NCBI RefSeq assembly: GCF_003116815.1
Contig: NZ_QDKQ01000071.1
Coordinates: 62,001-126,000, forward strand
Direction: 5' to 3'
DNA from: Caulobacter endophyticus
Lineage (GTDB): Bacteria > Pseudomonadota > Alphaproteobacteria > Caulobacterales > Caulobacteraceae
DNA: 64,000 nt
Made by a program: the position numbers and the translations under genes. Positions within the stretch are counted from its first letter, which is position 1; each line of letters opens with the position of its first letter. The notes beneath the pieces are model-generated. The model was not told the DNA's origin. It searched no databases and saw nothing but the letters and a program-made list of their open reading frames with translations. Shown here piece after piece: positions 34,698-42,004 of the stretch.

Positions 34698-36836
34698 TCA
34701 GGGTCCTTCATAGCGCAGGAAGATCGCGGCCAGCGGGGGCAGGGTCAGCTCGACCTGCTCGCCGTCGCCGACGGAAAAGCTCGTGACGCCGCCCTGGTTG
34801 CCAAGATCGCTTCCGCCGTAGATCGCGGCGTCGGAATTGAGGATCTCGGTCCAGCGGCCGGGCAGAGGAACGGGCACGCGCCGGCGCTCGTGCGGCGCGG
34901 GCGTCATGTTGACGGCCACGACCAGCGGCGTGCCGCCGTGAAACGAACGCCGCTCGAACAGGAAGACGCCGTCGCCTTCGTTGTTCTCGGCGATCCAGGA
35001 AAAGCCCCGGGGATCGGCGTCGGTGTGGTGCAGGGCGCCTTCGTCCCGGTAGATCCGGTTGAGATCGCCGACCAGACGCTGCAGGCCGCGGTGGTCGGCC
35101 TCTTCCAGCAGGGGCCAGTCCAGTTCGCGATCGTGGTTCCACTCGCGTAGCTGGCCAAGCTCGCCGCCCATGAACAGCAGCTTCTTGCCGGGATGAGCCC
35201 ACATCAGCGCCAGCAGCGCCCGCAGATTGGCAAATTTGCGCCAGCGGTCTCCGGGCATCTTGGCCAGCAGCGCGCCCTTGCCGTGCACGACCTCGTCGTG
35301 GCTCAGCGGCAGGATGAACTTCTCGCTGAAGGCGTAGACCAGCCCGAAACCGATGTCGTCGCCGTGCCAGCCGCGATGCACCGGATCGCGGTGCATGTAG
35401 CGCAGGGTGTCGTTCATCCACCCCATGTTCCACTTGTAGGTGAAGCCGAGCCCGCCCTGGTCGACCGGTGCGGTGACGCCCGGCCATGAGGTCGATTCCT
35501 CGGCGATCGTGACGGCGGTGGGGAAGCGCTCGGCGATCGTTGCGTTCAGACGCTGCAGGAAGGCCACCGCCTCGAGATTCTCGCGACCGCCATGGATGTT
35601 GGGTTTCCACTGTCCAGGCGCGCGGCTGTAGTCGCGGTAGAGCATCGAGGCCACGGCGTCGACGCGCAGGCCGTCGATGTGAAATCGGTCCAGCCAATGC
35701 AGCGCCGAGGCGATCAGGAAGGCCTGCACCTCCTCGCGGCCGAGGTTGTAGATCAGGGTGTTCCAGTCCGGATGGAACCCCTCGGTGGGATCATCGTGCT
35801 CGTACAGCGCCGTGCCGTCGAAGCGTTCGAGACCGTGGGCGTCGTTGGGAAAGTGGGCCGGCACCCAGTCGAGGATGACGCCGAGCCCGGCCTGGTGGCA
35901 GCGGTCGACGAAGCGCGCCAGGGCCTCGGGCGAGCCGTATCGCGCCGAGGACGCGAACTGCGACAGCGGCTGGTAGCCCCAGGAGCCGCCGAAGGGATGC
36001 TCCATGATCGGCATCAGCTGCACGTGAGTGAAACCAAGGCCCGTGACGTAGGGGATCAGCTGCTCGGCCAGTTCGTCCCAGTCATGATGCTGGCGCTCGT
36101 CCCAGGGCCGCCGCCAGGACCCGGCGTGGACCTCGTAGATCGAGATCGGCGCGCCGGGGTGCTGGCGTTCGCCGCGCGCAGCCATCCAGGCATCGTCCCC
36201 CCAGGCGTGATCCAGCAGAGGGGCCACGATCGAGGCCGTGGCCGGCGGAGCTTCGGTCGCACGGGCCAGCGGGTCGGCCTTGCGGCGGATCACGCCGTCG
36301 GCGCCCTCCACCTCGAACGTGTAGCGTTCACCCGCGGCGAGGCCGGGAATGAAGATCTCCCAGACGCCTCGGTCATGGCGCAGCCGCATCGGATGACGCC
36401 GGCCATCCCAGTCGTTGAAGTCGCCGACAAGGCTGACGCTGCGGGCGTTCGGCGCCCAGACCGAAAAGGCTACGCCGTCTACCTCGTCCACCCTGCGTGG
36501 CGCCGCGCCCAGCCGTTCGGCAAGGCGAACTGGATCGCCGCCGCCGATCGCCGCCAAGTCCTGGTCGGAGAGAACCGGCCCGAAGCCGTAAACGTCCTCG
36601 ATCTCCTGGGGACCGTCCGGCCAGATGATCCGCAGGCAGTAGGCCGAGCGGGCTTTCAATTCGCCCTCGAACAGGCCGGGAGAAACCTCCGTCAGGGTCG
36701 CCAGTCGGCGGCGGGTCTTGCGTGCAATGACCTCGACCGCCGCCGCACCCGGCTGATAGGCGCGCACCACCCCGCCATGCCGCCCCAGGAAGCCGAAAGG
36801 GTCGGCCGCCCAAGATCGCCCCGTCTCAACGCCCAC
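34698..36836 (-). CDS. glgB: 1,4-alpha-glucan branching enzyme GlgB
   Basis: A 712-aa GH13 enzyme that introduces alpha-1,6 branches in glycogen. It has two N-terminal beta domains (an unusual GlgB N1 region, then CBM48 with FSVWAPNARSVSLVGDFND), the barrel motifs YEVHAGSWRR, HVQLMPIMEHPFGGSWGYQ, ILDWVPAHFPNDAHGL, nucleophile Asp in IDGLRVDAVASMLYRDYS, Glu in TIAEESTSWPGVT and LPLSHDEVVHGK. GTG 36836 is chosen because GGAGG lies seven bases upstream; a GTG at 36866 would add ten residues. It is first in the minus-strand operon and divergent from glgA. Confidence 0.95.
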   Translation of the reverse strand: MGVETGRSWAADPFGFLGRHGGVVRAYQPGAAAVEVIARKTRRRLATLTEVSPGLFEGELKARSAYCLRIIWPDGPQEIEDVYGFGPVLSDQDLAAIGGGDPVRLAERLGAAPRRVDEVDGVAFSVWAPNARSVSLVGDFNDWDGRRHPMRLRHDRGVWEIFIPGLAAGERYTFEVEGADGVIRRKADPLARATEAPPATASIVAPLLDHAWGDDAWMAARGERQHPGAPISIYEVHAGSWRRPWDERQHHDWDELAEQLIPYVTGLGFTHVQLMPIMEHPFGGSWGYQPLSQFASSARYGSPEALARFVDRCHQAGLGVILDWVPAHFPNDAHGLERFDGTALYEHDDPTEGFHPDWNTLIYNLGREEVQAFLIASALHWLDRFHIDGLRVDAVASMLYRDYSRAPGQWKPNIHGGRENLEAVAFLQRLNATIAERFPTAVTIAEESTSWPGVTAPVDQGGLGFTYKWNMGWMNDTLRYMHRDPVHRGWHGDDIGFGLVYAFSEKFILPLSHDEVVHGKGALLAKMPGDRWRKFANLRALLALMWAHPGKKLLFMGGELGQLREWNHDRELDWPLLEEADHRGLQRLVGDLNRIYRDEGALHHTDADPRGFSWIAENNEGDGVFLFERRSFHGGTPLVVAVNMTPAPHERRRVPVPLPGRWTEILNSDAAIYGGSDLGNQGGVTSFSVGDGEQVELTLPPLAAIFLRYEGP

Positions 36837-36866
36837 CCGAATGCCTCCGCTATGCTGCGGGTGCAC

Positions 36867-36891
36867 AACGGACGATCACGAAATCCGTGCC
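36867..36891 (-). promoter_or_regulatory. weak EcfG-like promoter ahead of glgB
   Basis: On the minus strand GGCAC (36891-36887), 17 bases, GTT (36869-36867) with C before it. One mismatch in the -35 element. The GTT lies 30 bases before GTG 36836 and only one base before the alternative GTG 36866, so if real it also supports the shorter GlgB. Confidence 0.3.
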
Positions 36892-36915
36892 CGACAACAT
36901 CAAAAAGAAAAGCAC

Positions 36916-36940
36916 GGAACCCTTGGCCTCGCTTGCTGTT
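36916..36940 (+). promoter_or_regulatory. EcfG-type promoter match ahead of glgA
   Basis: GGAAC (36916-36920), 17 bases, GTTTC (GTT at 36938-36940): a full match to the EcfG/sigma-T core, although the base before GTT is T rather than C. It is 107 bases before ATG 37048, so the leader would be about 100 bases. An EcfG-like sigma gene lies at 38961 on the same strand. Confidence 0.45.
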
Positions 36941-37047
36941 TCGCCGAACGTCTCATGGAGTTTCCTGGTCATGACCTTCGGGGCGCGTCGACGTCTTGTG
37001 TGCGGTAGCGAACATTTCTCGCAAGCCTTGAGCTTCGGCTTTTCCCG

Positions 37048-38661
37048 ATGAGCGGCCCCGACGTTCTTTCCGTCACCGCCGAAATCTTTCCCCTCATCAA
37101 GACCGGCGGCCTGGCGGACGTGGCCGGCGCCCTGCCGCTGGCGCTGGCCAAGCAGGGTGTTCGGGTCACCAGCCTGGTTCCCGGCTACCCGGCGGTCATG
37201 GCCGCGCTGGAAGGCGCCGAGCGCATTCATCGCTTCAACAGCCTGATGGGCGGCCGGGCCAGCCTGCTACGCGCCAGGGCCGGAGCGCTCGACCTCCTGG
37301 TCATCGATGCGCCACACCTCTACGATCGGCCGGGCAATCCCTACCTGCAGCCGTCGGGCAAGGAGTGGGCCGACAACGGCGTACGCTTCGCAGCCTTGGC
37401 CAAGGTTGCGGCCGAGATCGGCATGGGCCTTTTGGCGGACTACCGTCCCGACGTCATCCAGGCGCATGACTGGCACGCGGGCCTCACGCCAGCCTATCTG
37501 CGCTACGCCCGCAAGGACGCCGGCCGCAGAGCGCCGCCGGTGGTGCTCTCGATCCACAACCTCGCCTTTCAGGGGCGTTTCCCGGCGCGTCTGCTGGCCA
37601 AGATCGGCTTGCCGCAAGAAGCCTTCGCGATCGACGGGGTCGAGTACTACGGGGACATCGGCTACCTGAAGGCGGGCATTCAGTTCGCCGACCAGGTCAC
37701 CACCGTCTCGCCCAGCTACGCCGCCGAGATCACCACCGAGGAGGGCGGCATGGGCCTGGGCGGACTGCTGAAGTCGCGCGCAAGGCATCTGGTCGGCATT
37801 CTCAACGGGATCGACACGGAGGTGTGGAATCCCGCGACCGATCCCGACATCAAGGCCCAGTACACGGCCGAGAACGTGGAGCTTCGGGCGATCAACAAGC
37901 TGGCGGTCCAGTCGCACTTTGGCTTGCGACCCGACTCCGAGGCCCCGTTGTTCGGCATCCTCAGCCGCCTCACCGACCAGAAGGGCGTCGATCTTCTCTT
38001 GGACGCGCTGCCGGTTCTCTGTGCCGAAGGCGCGCAACTGGTGGTCTGCGGTCAGGGCGAGGCGCGGTACGAAGCCGCCTTTGCCGAGGCTGCCAGGACC
38101 TATCCGGGTCTCGTGGGACGCTTCGTCGGCTACCGCGAGGATCTCGCGCACCTGATCCAGGCCGGGGCCGATGCGATCCTTGCGCCGTCGCGCTTTGAAC
38201 CCTGCGGTCTCACCCAGCTTTGCGCCATGCGTTACGGCGCTATCCCGGTGGTCTCGCGCACCGGCGGATTGTCGGACACCATCATCGACGCCAACTCCGC
38301 CGCCATCGCCCGCTCGGCCGCGACCGGCGTGCAGTTCGCTCCACCGACGCGGGACATGCTCGAGGACGCCATACGTCGCACCTGCGCCCTCTATCGCGAT
38401 CCCATCGGCTGGCGGCGCGTACAGCTGAACGCCATGGCCTCCGACAGCTCCTGGCGGGTTTCGGCCGGCGAGTACGCGGCGATGTTCCGCCGCCTGCTGG
38501 TCGGTCGAGATGTGGTCATGCCCGCCAACGACGCCGCGCCCGAGGAACCGCGCAGCTTCGCCGGCTATGGCGAGGAGCCGGCGCGGCGGCCGTCGCGCCG
38601 ACGCTCGCCCAGCCGGCCTCTGCCCACGCAGGAGATTCCGCGAGCGGCAGAGAGCGCATGA
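37048..38661 (+). CDS. glgA: ADP-glucose-type glycogen synthase GlgA
   Basis: A 537-aa GT5 glycosyltransferase that extends alpha-1,4-glucan. The ADP-glucose-binding motif is FPLIKTGGLADVAGALP with Lys18. QAHDWHAGLTPAY, TVSPSYAAEI and HLVGILNGIDTEVWNP are in the first lobe. RLTDQKGVDLLLDAL, ILAPSRFEPCGLTQLCAM (Glu of the E-x7-E motif) and VVSRTGGLSDTI are in the second. The last ~35 residues are an Arg/Pro-rich tail beyond the usual GlgA end. The stop overlaps the start of a 72-aa gene (ATGA). No glgC (ADP-glucose pyrophosphorylase) is in the window. Confidence 0.95.
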   Translation: MSGPDVLSVTAEIFPLIKTGGLADVAGALPLALAKQGVRVTSLVPGYPAVMAALEGAERIHRFNSLMGGRASLLRARAGALDLLVIDAPHLYDRPGNPYLQPSGKEWADNGVRFAALAKVAAEIGMGLLADYRPDVIQAHDWHAGLTPAYLRYARKDAGRRAPPVVLSIHNLAFQGRFPARLLAKIGLPQEAFAIDGVEYYGDIGYLKAGIQFADQVTTVSPSYAAEITTEEGGMGLGGLLKSRARHLVGILNGIDTEVWNPATDPDIKAQYTAENVELRAINKLAVQSHFGLRPDSEAPLFGILSRLTDQKGVDLLLDALPVLCAEGAQLVVCGQGEARYEAAFAEAARTYPGLVGRFVGYREDLAHLIQAGADAILAPSRFEPCGLTQLCAMRYGAIPVVSRTGGLSDTIIDANSAAIARSAATGVQFAPPTRDMLEDAIRRTCALYRDPIGWRRVQLNAMASDSSWRVSAGEYAAMFRRLLVGRDVVMPANDAAPEEPRSFAGYGEEPARRPSRRRSPSRPLPTQEIPRAAESA

Positions 38662-38876
38662 TCGTCGCCGACCTGATCCGCCTGCTGAAAACCTGCGACC
38701 CCAACGCCATCGTGCTCATCCCGCGCGACGGCGGCCCGGGCGATGCGACGGAGCGGGTGGCGGAGGCAGCCTCGATCCCGGCCGAGCGCTTCGCCGGCGG
38801 TCCGGCCGCGACCCACGGCGCGCTGCGCCTGCTAGGTCTGCCGGCGACGGTCGGAGCGGAGATCACGGCCGACTGA
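38658..38876 (+). CDS. small protein coupled to glgA, 72 aa
   Basis: Unknown function. The product starts MIVADLIRLLKTCDPNAIVL, an amphipathic helix followed by a hydrophobic strand, then a short Gly/Asp-rich loop (RDGGPGDATE) and a C-terminal Ala/Leu-rich part. It is soluble and has no Cys. Its ATG overlaps the glgA stop, so translation is coupled, and the start is certain if the gene is real. The alternating strand pattern resembles small proteins of the form 'LI..L...DPDA.V', but I cannot name a family. A role in glycogen synthesis would be inference from position only. Confidence 0.6.
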   Translation: MIVADLIRLLKTCDPNAIVLIPRDGGPGDATERVAEAASIPAERFAGGPAATHGALRLLGLPATVGAEITAD

Positions 38877-38960
38877 AATCCGCGGCAGGGTATCAAAGGA
38901 TACGCGGCGGGGCCGTGGCCGAGAGGCGTGCGTTAACTCGGCGCGCTCCAGGAGTTTTCC

Positions 38961-39551
38961 ATGACCTCGCCCGACGGTACGTCCCGCGAACGGGCTTTCA
39001 AGGCCGAGCTGATAGAGGTCGTGCCGCGTCTTCGCGCCTTCGCCCGAAGCTTGGCGGGAGACGCTCATGCGGCCGACGACCTGGTGCAGGACACCCTGCT
39101 GAAAGCCTGGAACGCCCGCGAAAGCTATGTCGTGGGCACCAACATGAAGGCTTGGGCCTTCATGATCCTGCGCAACCAGTTCTATTCCGGGAAGCGCCGT
39201 TCCTGGCGACTGCTGGAACTGGATCAGGAGACCGCCGAGCGAACGCTTGTGGCCGCCGACGACGCCCACGCCGTTCTCGATCTCGACGATCTGCGGCGCG
39301 GTCTGGCGCTGCTTCCGGAGGAACAGCGCGAGGCTCTGATCTTGGTCGGCGCCGGCGGCCTTTCCTATGACGAGGCGGCCACGATCACCGGGGTCGTTGT
39401 GGGCACGGTGAAAAGTCGCGTGAGCCGCGCCCGCGCATCTCTGGCTCGTATTCTCGAAGAACAACGGCTGGAGCCGCGCTCCGCGCCGGTCGGCGCCGCC
39501 ATGGCGTTGATCCTAGGCGAGGTCGACAGGATTCGTTCCCGCGCGGCCTGA
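38961..39551 (+). CDS. EcfG-like RNA polymerase sigma factor (ECF family)
   Basis: A 196-aa ECF sigma factor. Sigma-2 is at about 15-85 (LRAFARSLAGDAHAADDLVQ, DTLLKAW, then AFMILRNQFYSGKRRSW) and sigma-4 at about 110-165 (LALLPEEQREALILVGAGG, LSYDEAATI, VGTVKSRVSRARA). RNQFYS followed by basic residues and LPEEQREALILVGA are characteristic of EcfG, the general stress sigma of Alphaproteobacteria (sigma-T and sigma-U in Caulobacter). A CAGGAG site precedes the ATG. No nepR or phyR lies beside it, so it is more likely a paralogue than the primary EcfG. A C-terminal ~30 residues extend past sigma-4. Confidence 0.88.
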   Translation: MTSPDGTSRERAFKAELIEVVPRLRAFARSLAGDAHAADDLVQDTLLKAWNARESYVVGTNMKAWAFMILRNQFYSGKRRSWRLLELDQETAERTLVAADDAHAVLDLDDLRRGLALLPEEQREALILVGAGGLSYDEAATITGVVVGTVKSRVSRARASLARILEEQRLEPRSAPVGAAMALILGEVDRIRSRAA

Positions 39552-39554
39552 AGT

Positions 39555-40439
39555 TCAGGCTTCGCGCAATCGGCGATGAATATCCGCCGCGGCGATGGCC
39601 GCTTCGGCGGTGGCGACCGTGATCTGATTGAGGCCCCGGACCACGTCGCCCGCGGCGTACAGCCCATCGATCGAGGTCTGCTGGTGACGATCGACGATCA
39701 GGTTGCCGCCGTCGTCGTGCGCCGCGCCCCAGCGCACCGCCAGCCTGCTTTGCATCTCGCAGCCGAGCGCCAGGTAGAGGCAGTCGAACGTGCGCTCCCG
39801 GCCGTCGACGCTCACCTGGACTGCCTCGTCAAAACGAATATCGGCTGGCGTTACCGACATGACCCCGACGTCGTCTGCCAACAGCCGCCCAACGTCTGGC
39901 AGGGCGTCGAGCGAGCCCTGGTGCAGCAGCGTCACGCTGTCCGAATAGGTCTTCAGGAACAGGGCTTCCCGCGCGCCGAGCGGGCCGTCGCCCAACACCG
40001 CTATCCGCTGGTCTATGGCCTCGTAGGCGTCGCAGATCGGGCAGATGCGCACGAGCGCCCGCCGGACGGCTTCGTCGATGCCGTCTATATCGGGCTTGCG
40101 GTCGACCACGCCTGTGGCCAGCAGCACGAACGGCGCCTTCACTGGCGTCGACGAGCCGTCGAGGGCGACCTCGAAGCACTCCTCGACCCGGGCCAGGCTG
40201 TCGGCGCGCGCCTCGATTGTCGTGGCGCCGTAAAGTTCGGCCTGCCGCCGCAGTCGGCTCAGTAGCGCCGGCCCACCGACGCCGTCGGGAAAACCTGGCG
40301 TGTTGTGGCTTTCGGGGATCCAGTTGGCGCGGGGCTCGCCGCCGTCGAGGACCAGCACCCTTCGACGGAAGCGACCCAGATAGGTGGCGGCGGTCAGGCC
40401 GGCCGGCCCCGCGCCGACCACGATGGCGTCATAGCGCAT
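39555..40439 (-). CDS. thioredoxin reductase-like NAD(P)/FAD oxidoreductase
   Basis: A 294-aa two-Rossmann flavoprotein: FAD motif AIVVGAGPAGLTAATYLGRF at residues 5-24, a redox pair Cys133/Cys136 in RICPICDAYEA, a second nucleotide-binding segment IAVLGDGPLGARE and a C-terminal FAD segment GLYAAGDVVRGLNQITVA. The CPICD in place of CATCD, and the short length, fit the TrxB-like group that reduces diverse partners, not necessarily thioredoxin. GGAGG precedes the ATG, which overlaps the end of the transporter gene by 11 bp. It converges on the sigma factor gene with a 3-bp gap. Confidence 0.85.
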   Translation of the reverse strand: MRYDAIVVGAGPAGLTAATYLGRFRRRVLVLDGGEPRANWIPESHNTPGFPDGVGGPALLSRLRRQAELYGATTIEARADSLARVEECFEVALDGSSTPVKAPFVLLATGVVDRKPDIDGIDEAVRRALVRICPICDAYEAIDQRIAVLGDGPLGAREALFLKTYSDSVTLLHQGSLDALPDVGRLLADDVGVMSVTPADIRFDEAVQVSVDGRERTFDCLYLALGCEMQSRLAVRWGAAHDDGGNLIVDRHQQTSIDGLYAAGDVVRGLNQITVATAEAAIAAADIHRRLREA

Positions 40440-41709
40440 GGCTTGCCTCCACGGGTTGGGACGACCGCGGGCGTCCCAGAATGCGGGTCACCGCCAGGTC
40501 TGCGGTGACATTGCCCAGCGTGCGGAAGAGGTCGGGGATCGTCTCCACCGCCAGCAGCAGGGGCAGCGCCCCGAGCGGCGCTCCTAGCGCCAGGGCGACG
40601 GGACCGATGGTGGCGAAGAACGACACCTGTGCAGGCAGGCCGACGGCCGCCAGGCTGACCGCGGCCGCGACCAGAACGGCCACACACACGGTGGCGGGCG
40701 TCAGCGCCACGCCATGGGCCTTGGCCAGGTAGATCGCCACCGCGACATTTGCCGCTCCGCTCGCGGCCCGAAAGATCGCCACGGCCAGCGGCAGGACCAC
40801 GCTCGACACCGAGACCGACGTCCTCATGGCGCTCGACGCATCGATCATCGCCGGCAGGCAGGCCAGCGACGACTGGGTGCCCAGCGCGATCGCCTGGACG
40901 GGACCGGCCCTCCTGGCGAAGGCGAACGGCGAAATCCTGCCCACGAGCGCGACAAGGATGTAGGCCGCGACCGTGACGGCCAGGCAGGCGAAGACCACCG
41001 TCAGCACGTAGTGCAAAAGGGCGCCGGCCGCGCCGCCGCCGGCCTGCGCGCCGACGCCAAAGCCCAGCGCCATGACGCCCAGTGGTCCCGCCAGCAGCAC
41101 CCATCGGACGATCACCAGCATCGTCTCGACCAATCCCTCGAAAACCCTGGCGAGCGAGATGCGCAGATCCTCGCGGATCCGCGTCATGGCGAAGCCGAAG
41201 AACAGGGCGAAGACGACCAGCGGCGTCATGCTCGTCTCGGCGGCGGCCTTGACCGGATTGGCAGGGATCAGGCCCTCGAACCAGGCGCCTTGTTCGACGG
41301 GCGGGGACGGCGCCTGTGTGCTCCGCAAGGTCAGGCCGCCGTCGGGGATCGGCAGCCAGTCGAGCAGAGGCAGTGTCACCAGCGCCCCGATGGCGCAGGC
41401 GCCGATCAGCAGGGCGGAGAACCAGGCCATCGCGCGGGCGGTCGCGCCACCGGCCGAAGCACTGGACGCCGCCGAACCGATGGCGGTCACGAGCAAGCCG
41501 AACACGAGTGGAACGACGGTCATAGTCAGGGCGTCGAGCCACAGGCGTCCGATGGGCGTGGTCATGGCCAGCGCGGGCTCGCTCAAATGCGGCGCCTGTC
41601 CGCCCACGGCCATGCCCGCCGCCAGGCCGATCGCCAAGCCGATCAGGATACGGGTGGACGGGGTGTTCCAGCCGAGCGGGGGGCGAGGCGGTGCTGAGGC
41701 GTGGTTCAT
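40429..41709 (-). CDS. DAACS-family dicarboxylate/amino acid:cation symporter
   Basis: A 426-aa inner-membrane carrier of the GltP/DctA family with about eight helices and two re-entrant loops. Visible features are MTVVPLVFGLLVTAIG (helix 3 region), the Ser-rich hairpin around residue 265 (ALGTQSSLACLPAMID), and the helix-7/8 part VSVSSVVLPLAVAIFRAASG. The usual N-M-D-G substrate/cation motif on helix 7 appears replaced by FRAASGAANV, so ligand or cation choice may differ from the classic carriers. ATG 41709 follows GGGAG; the frame is open to 41742. It forms an operon with the overlapping TrxB-like gene. Confidence 0.85.
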   Translation of the reverse strand: MNHASAPPRPPLGWNTPSTRILIGLAIGLAAGMAVGGQAPHLSEPALAMTTPIGRLWLDALTMTVVPLVFGLLVTAIGSAASSASAGGATARAMAWFSALLIGACAIGALVTLPLLDWLPIPDGGLTLRSTQAPSPPVEQGAWFEGLIPANPVKAAAETSMTPLVVFALFFGFAMTRIREDLRISLARVFEGLVETMLVIVRWVLLAGPLGVMALGFGVGAQAGGGAAGALLHYVLTVVFACLAVTVAAYILVALVGRISPFAFARRAGPVQAIALGTQSSLACLPAMIDASSAMRTSVSVSSVVLPLAVAIFRAASGAANVAVAIYLAKAHGVALTPATVCVAVLVAAAVSLAAVGLPAQVSFFATIGPVALALGAPLGALPLLLAVETIPDLFRTLGNVTADLAVTRILGRPRSSQPVEASHAL

Positions 41710-42004
41710 GGCGTCTCCCGAAGTCGCCATCGCAAACGCCACAGTCAGCCAATCGCTCCGCTAATGGTTCAGTGAAGCAGTTGGTTTGCGAACTATGCAA
41801 CAAGGAAAATAGCGAGGAACCGCGGCGAGCGCGCTGGATTCATCGGGATCCAAGGCATGGTCGAGCGCAGTTAAATCAGTTCCTTGGGAAAACAAATGTT
41901 ATCCGGAGGGCATGTTTCATCCGAAGACCACATAAATCGCCTTGAAGGCCCATTGTTCGGCATAGTAGAGCGGCAGAAAAGCCGCGAAGCGGACAGTGTG
42001 AGTG
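41710..42004. promoter_or_regulatory. divergent intergenic region between symporter and PAS kinase
   Basis: 295 bp of relatively AT-rich sequence for this window. TTGC (41786-41789) and GCAA (41797-41800) form a short inverted repeat separated by GAACTAT, which could be an operator for the symporter operon. A GGAAC at 41816-41820 has no GTT at the right distance, so it is not counted as an EcfG promoter. No small ORF was found. Confidence 0.35.
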
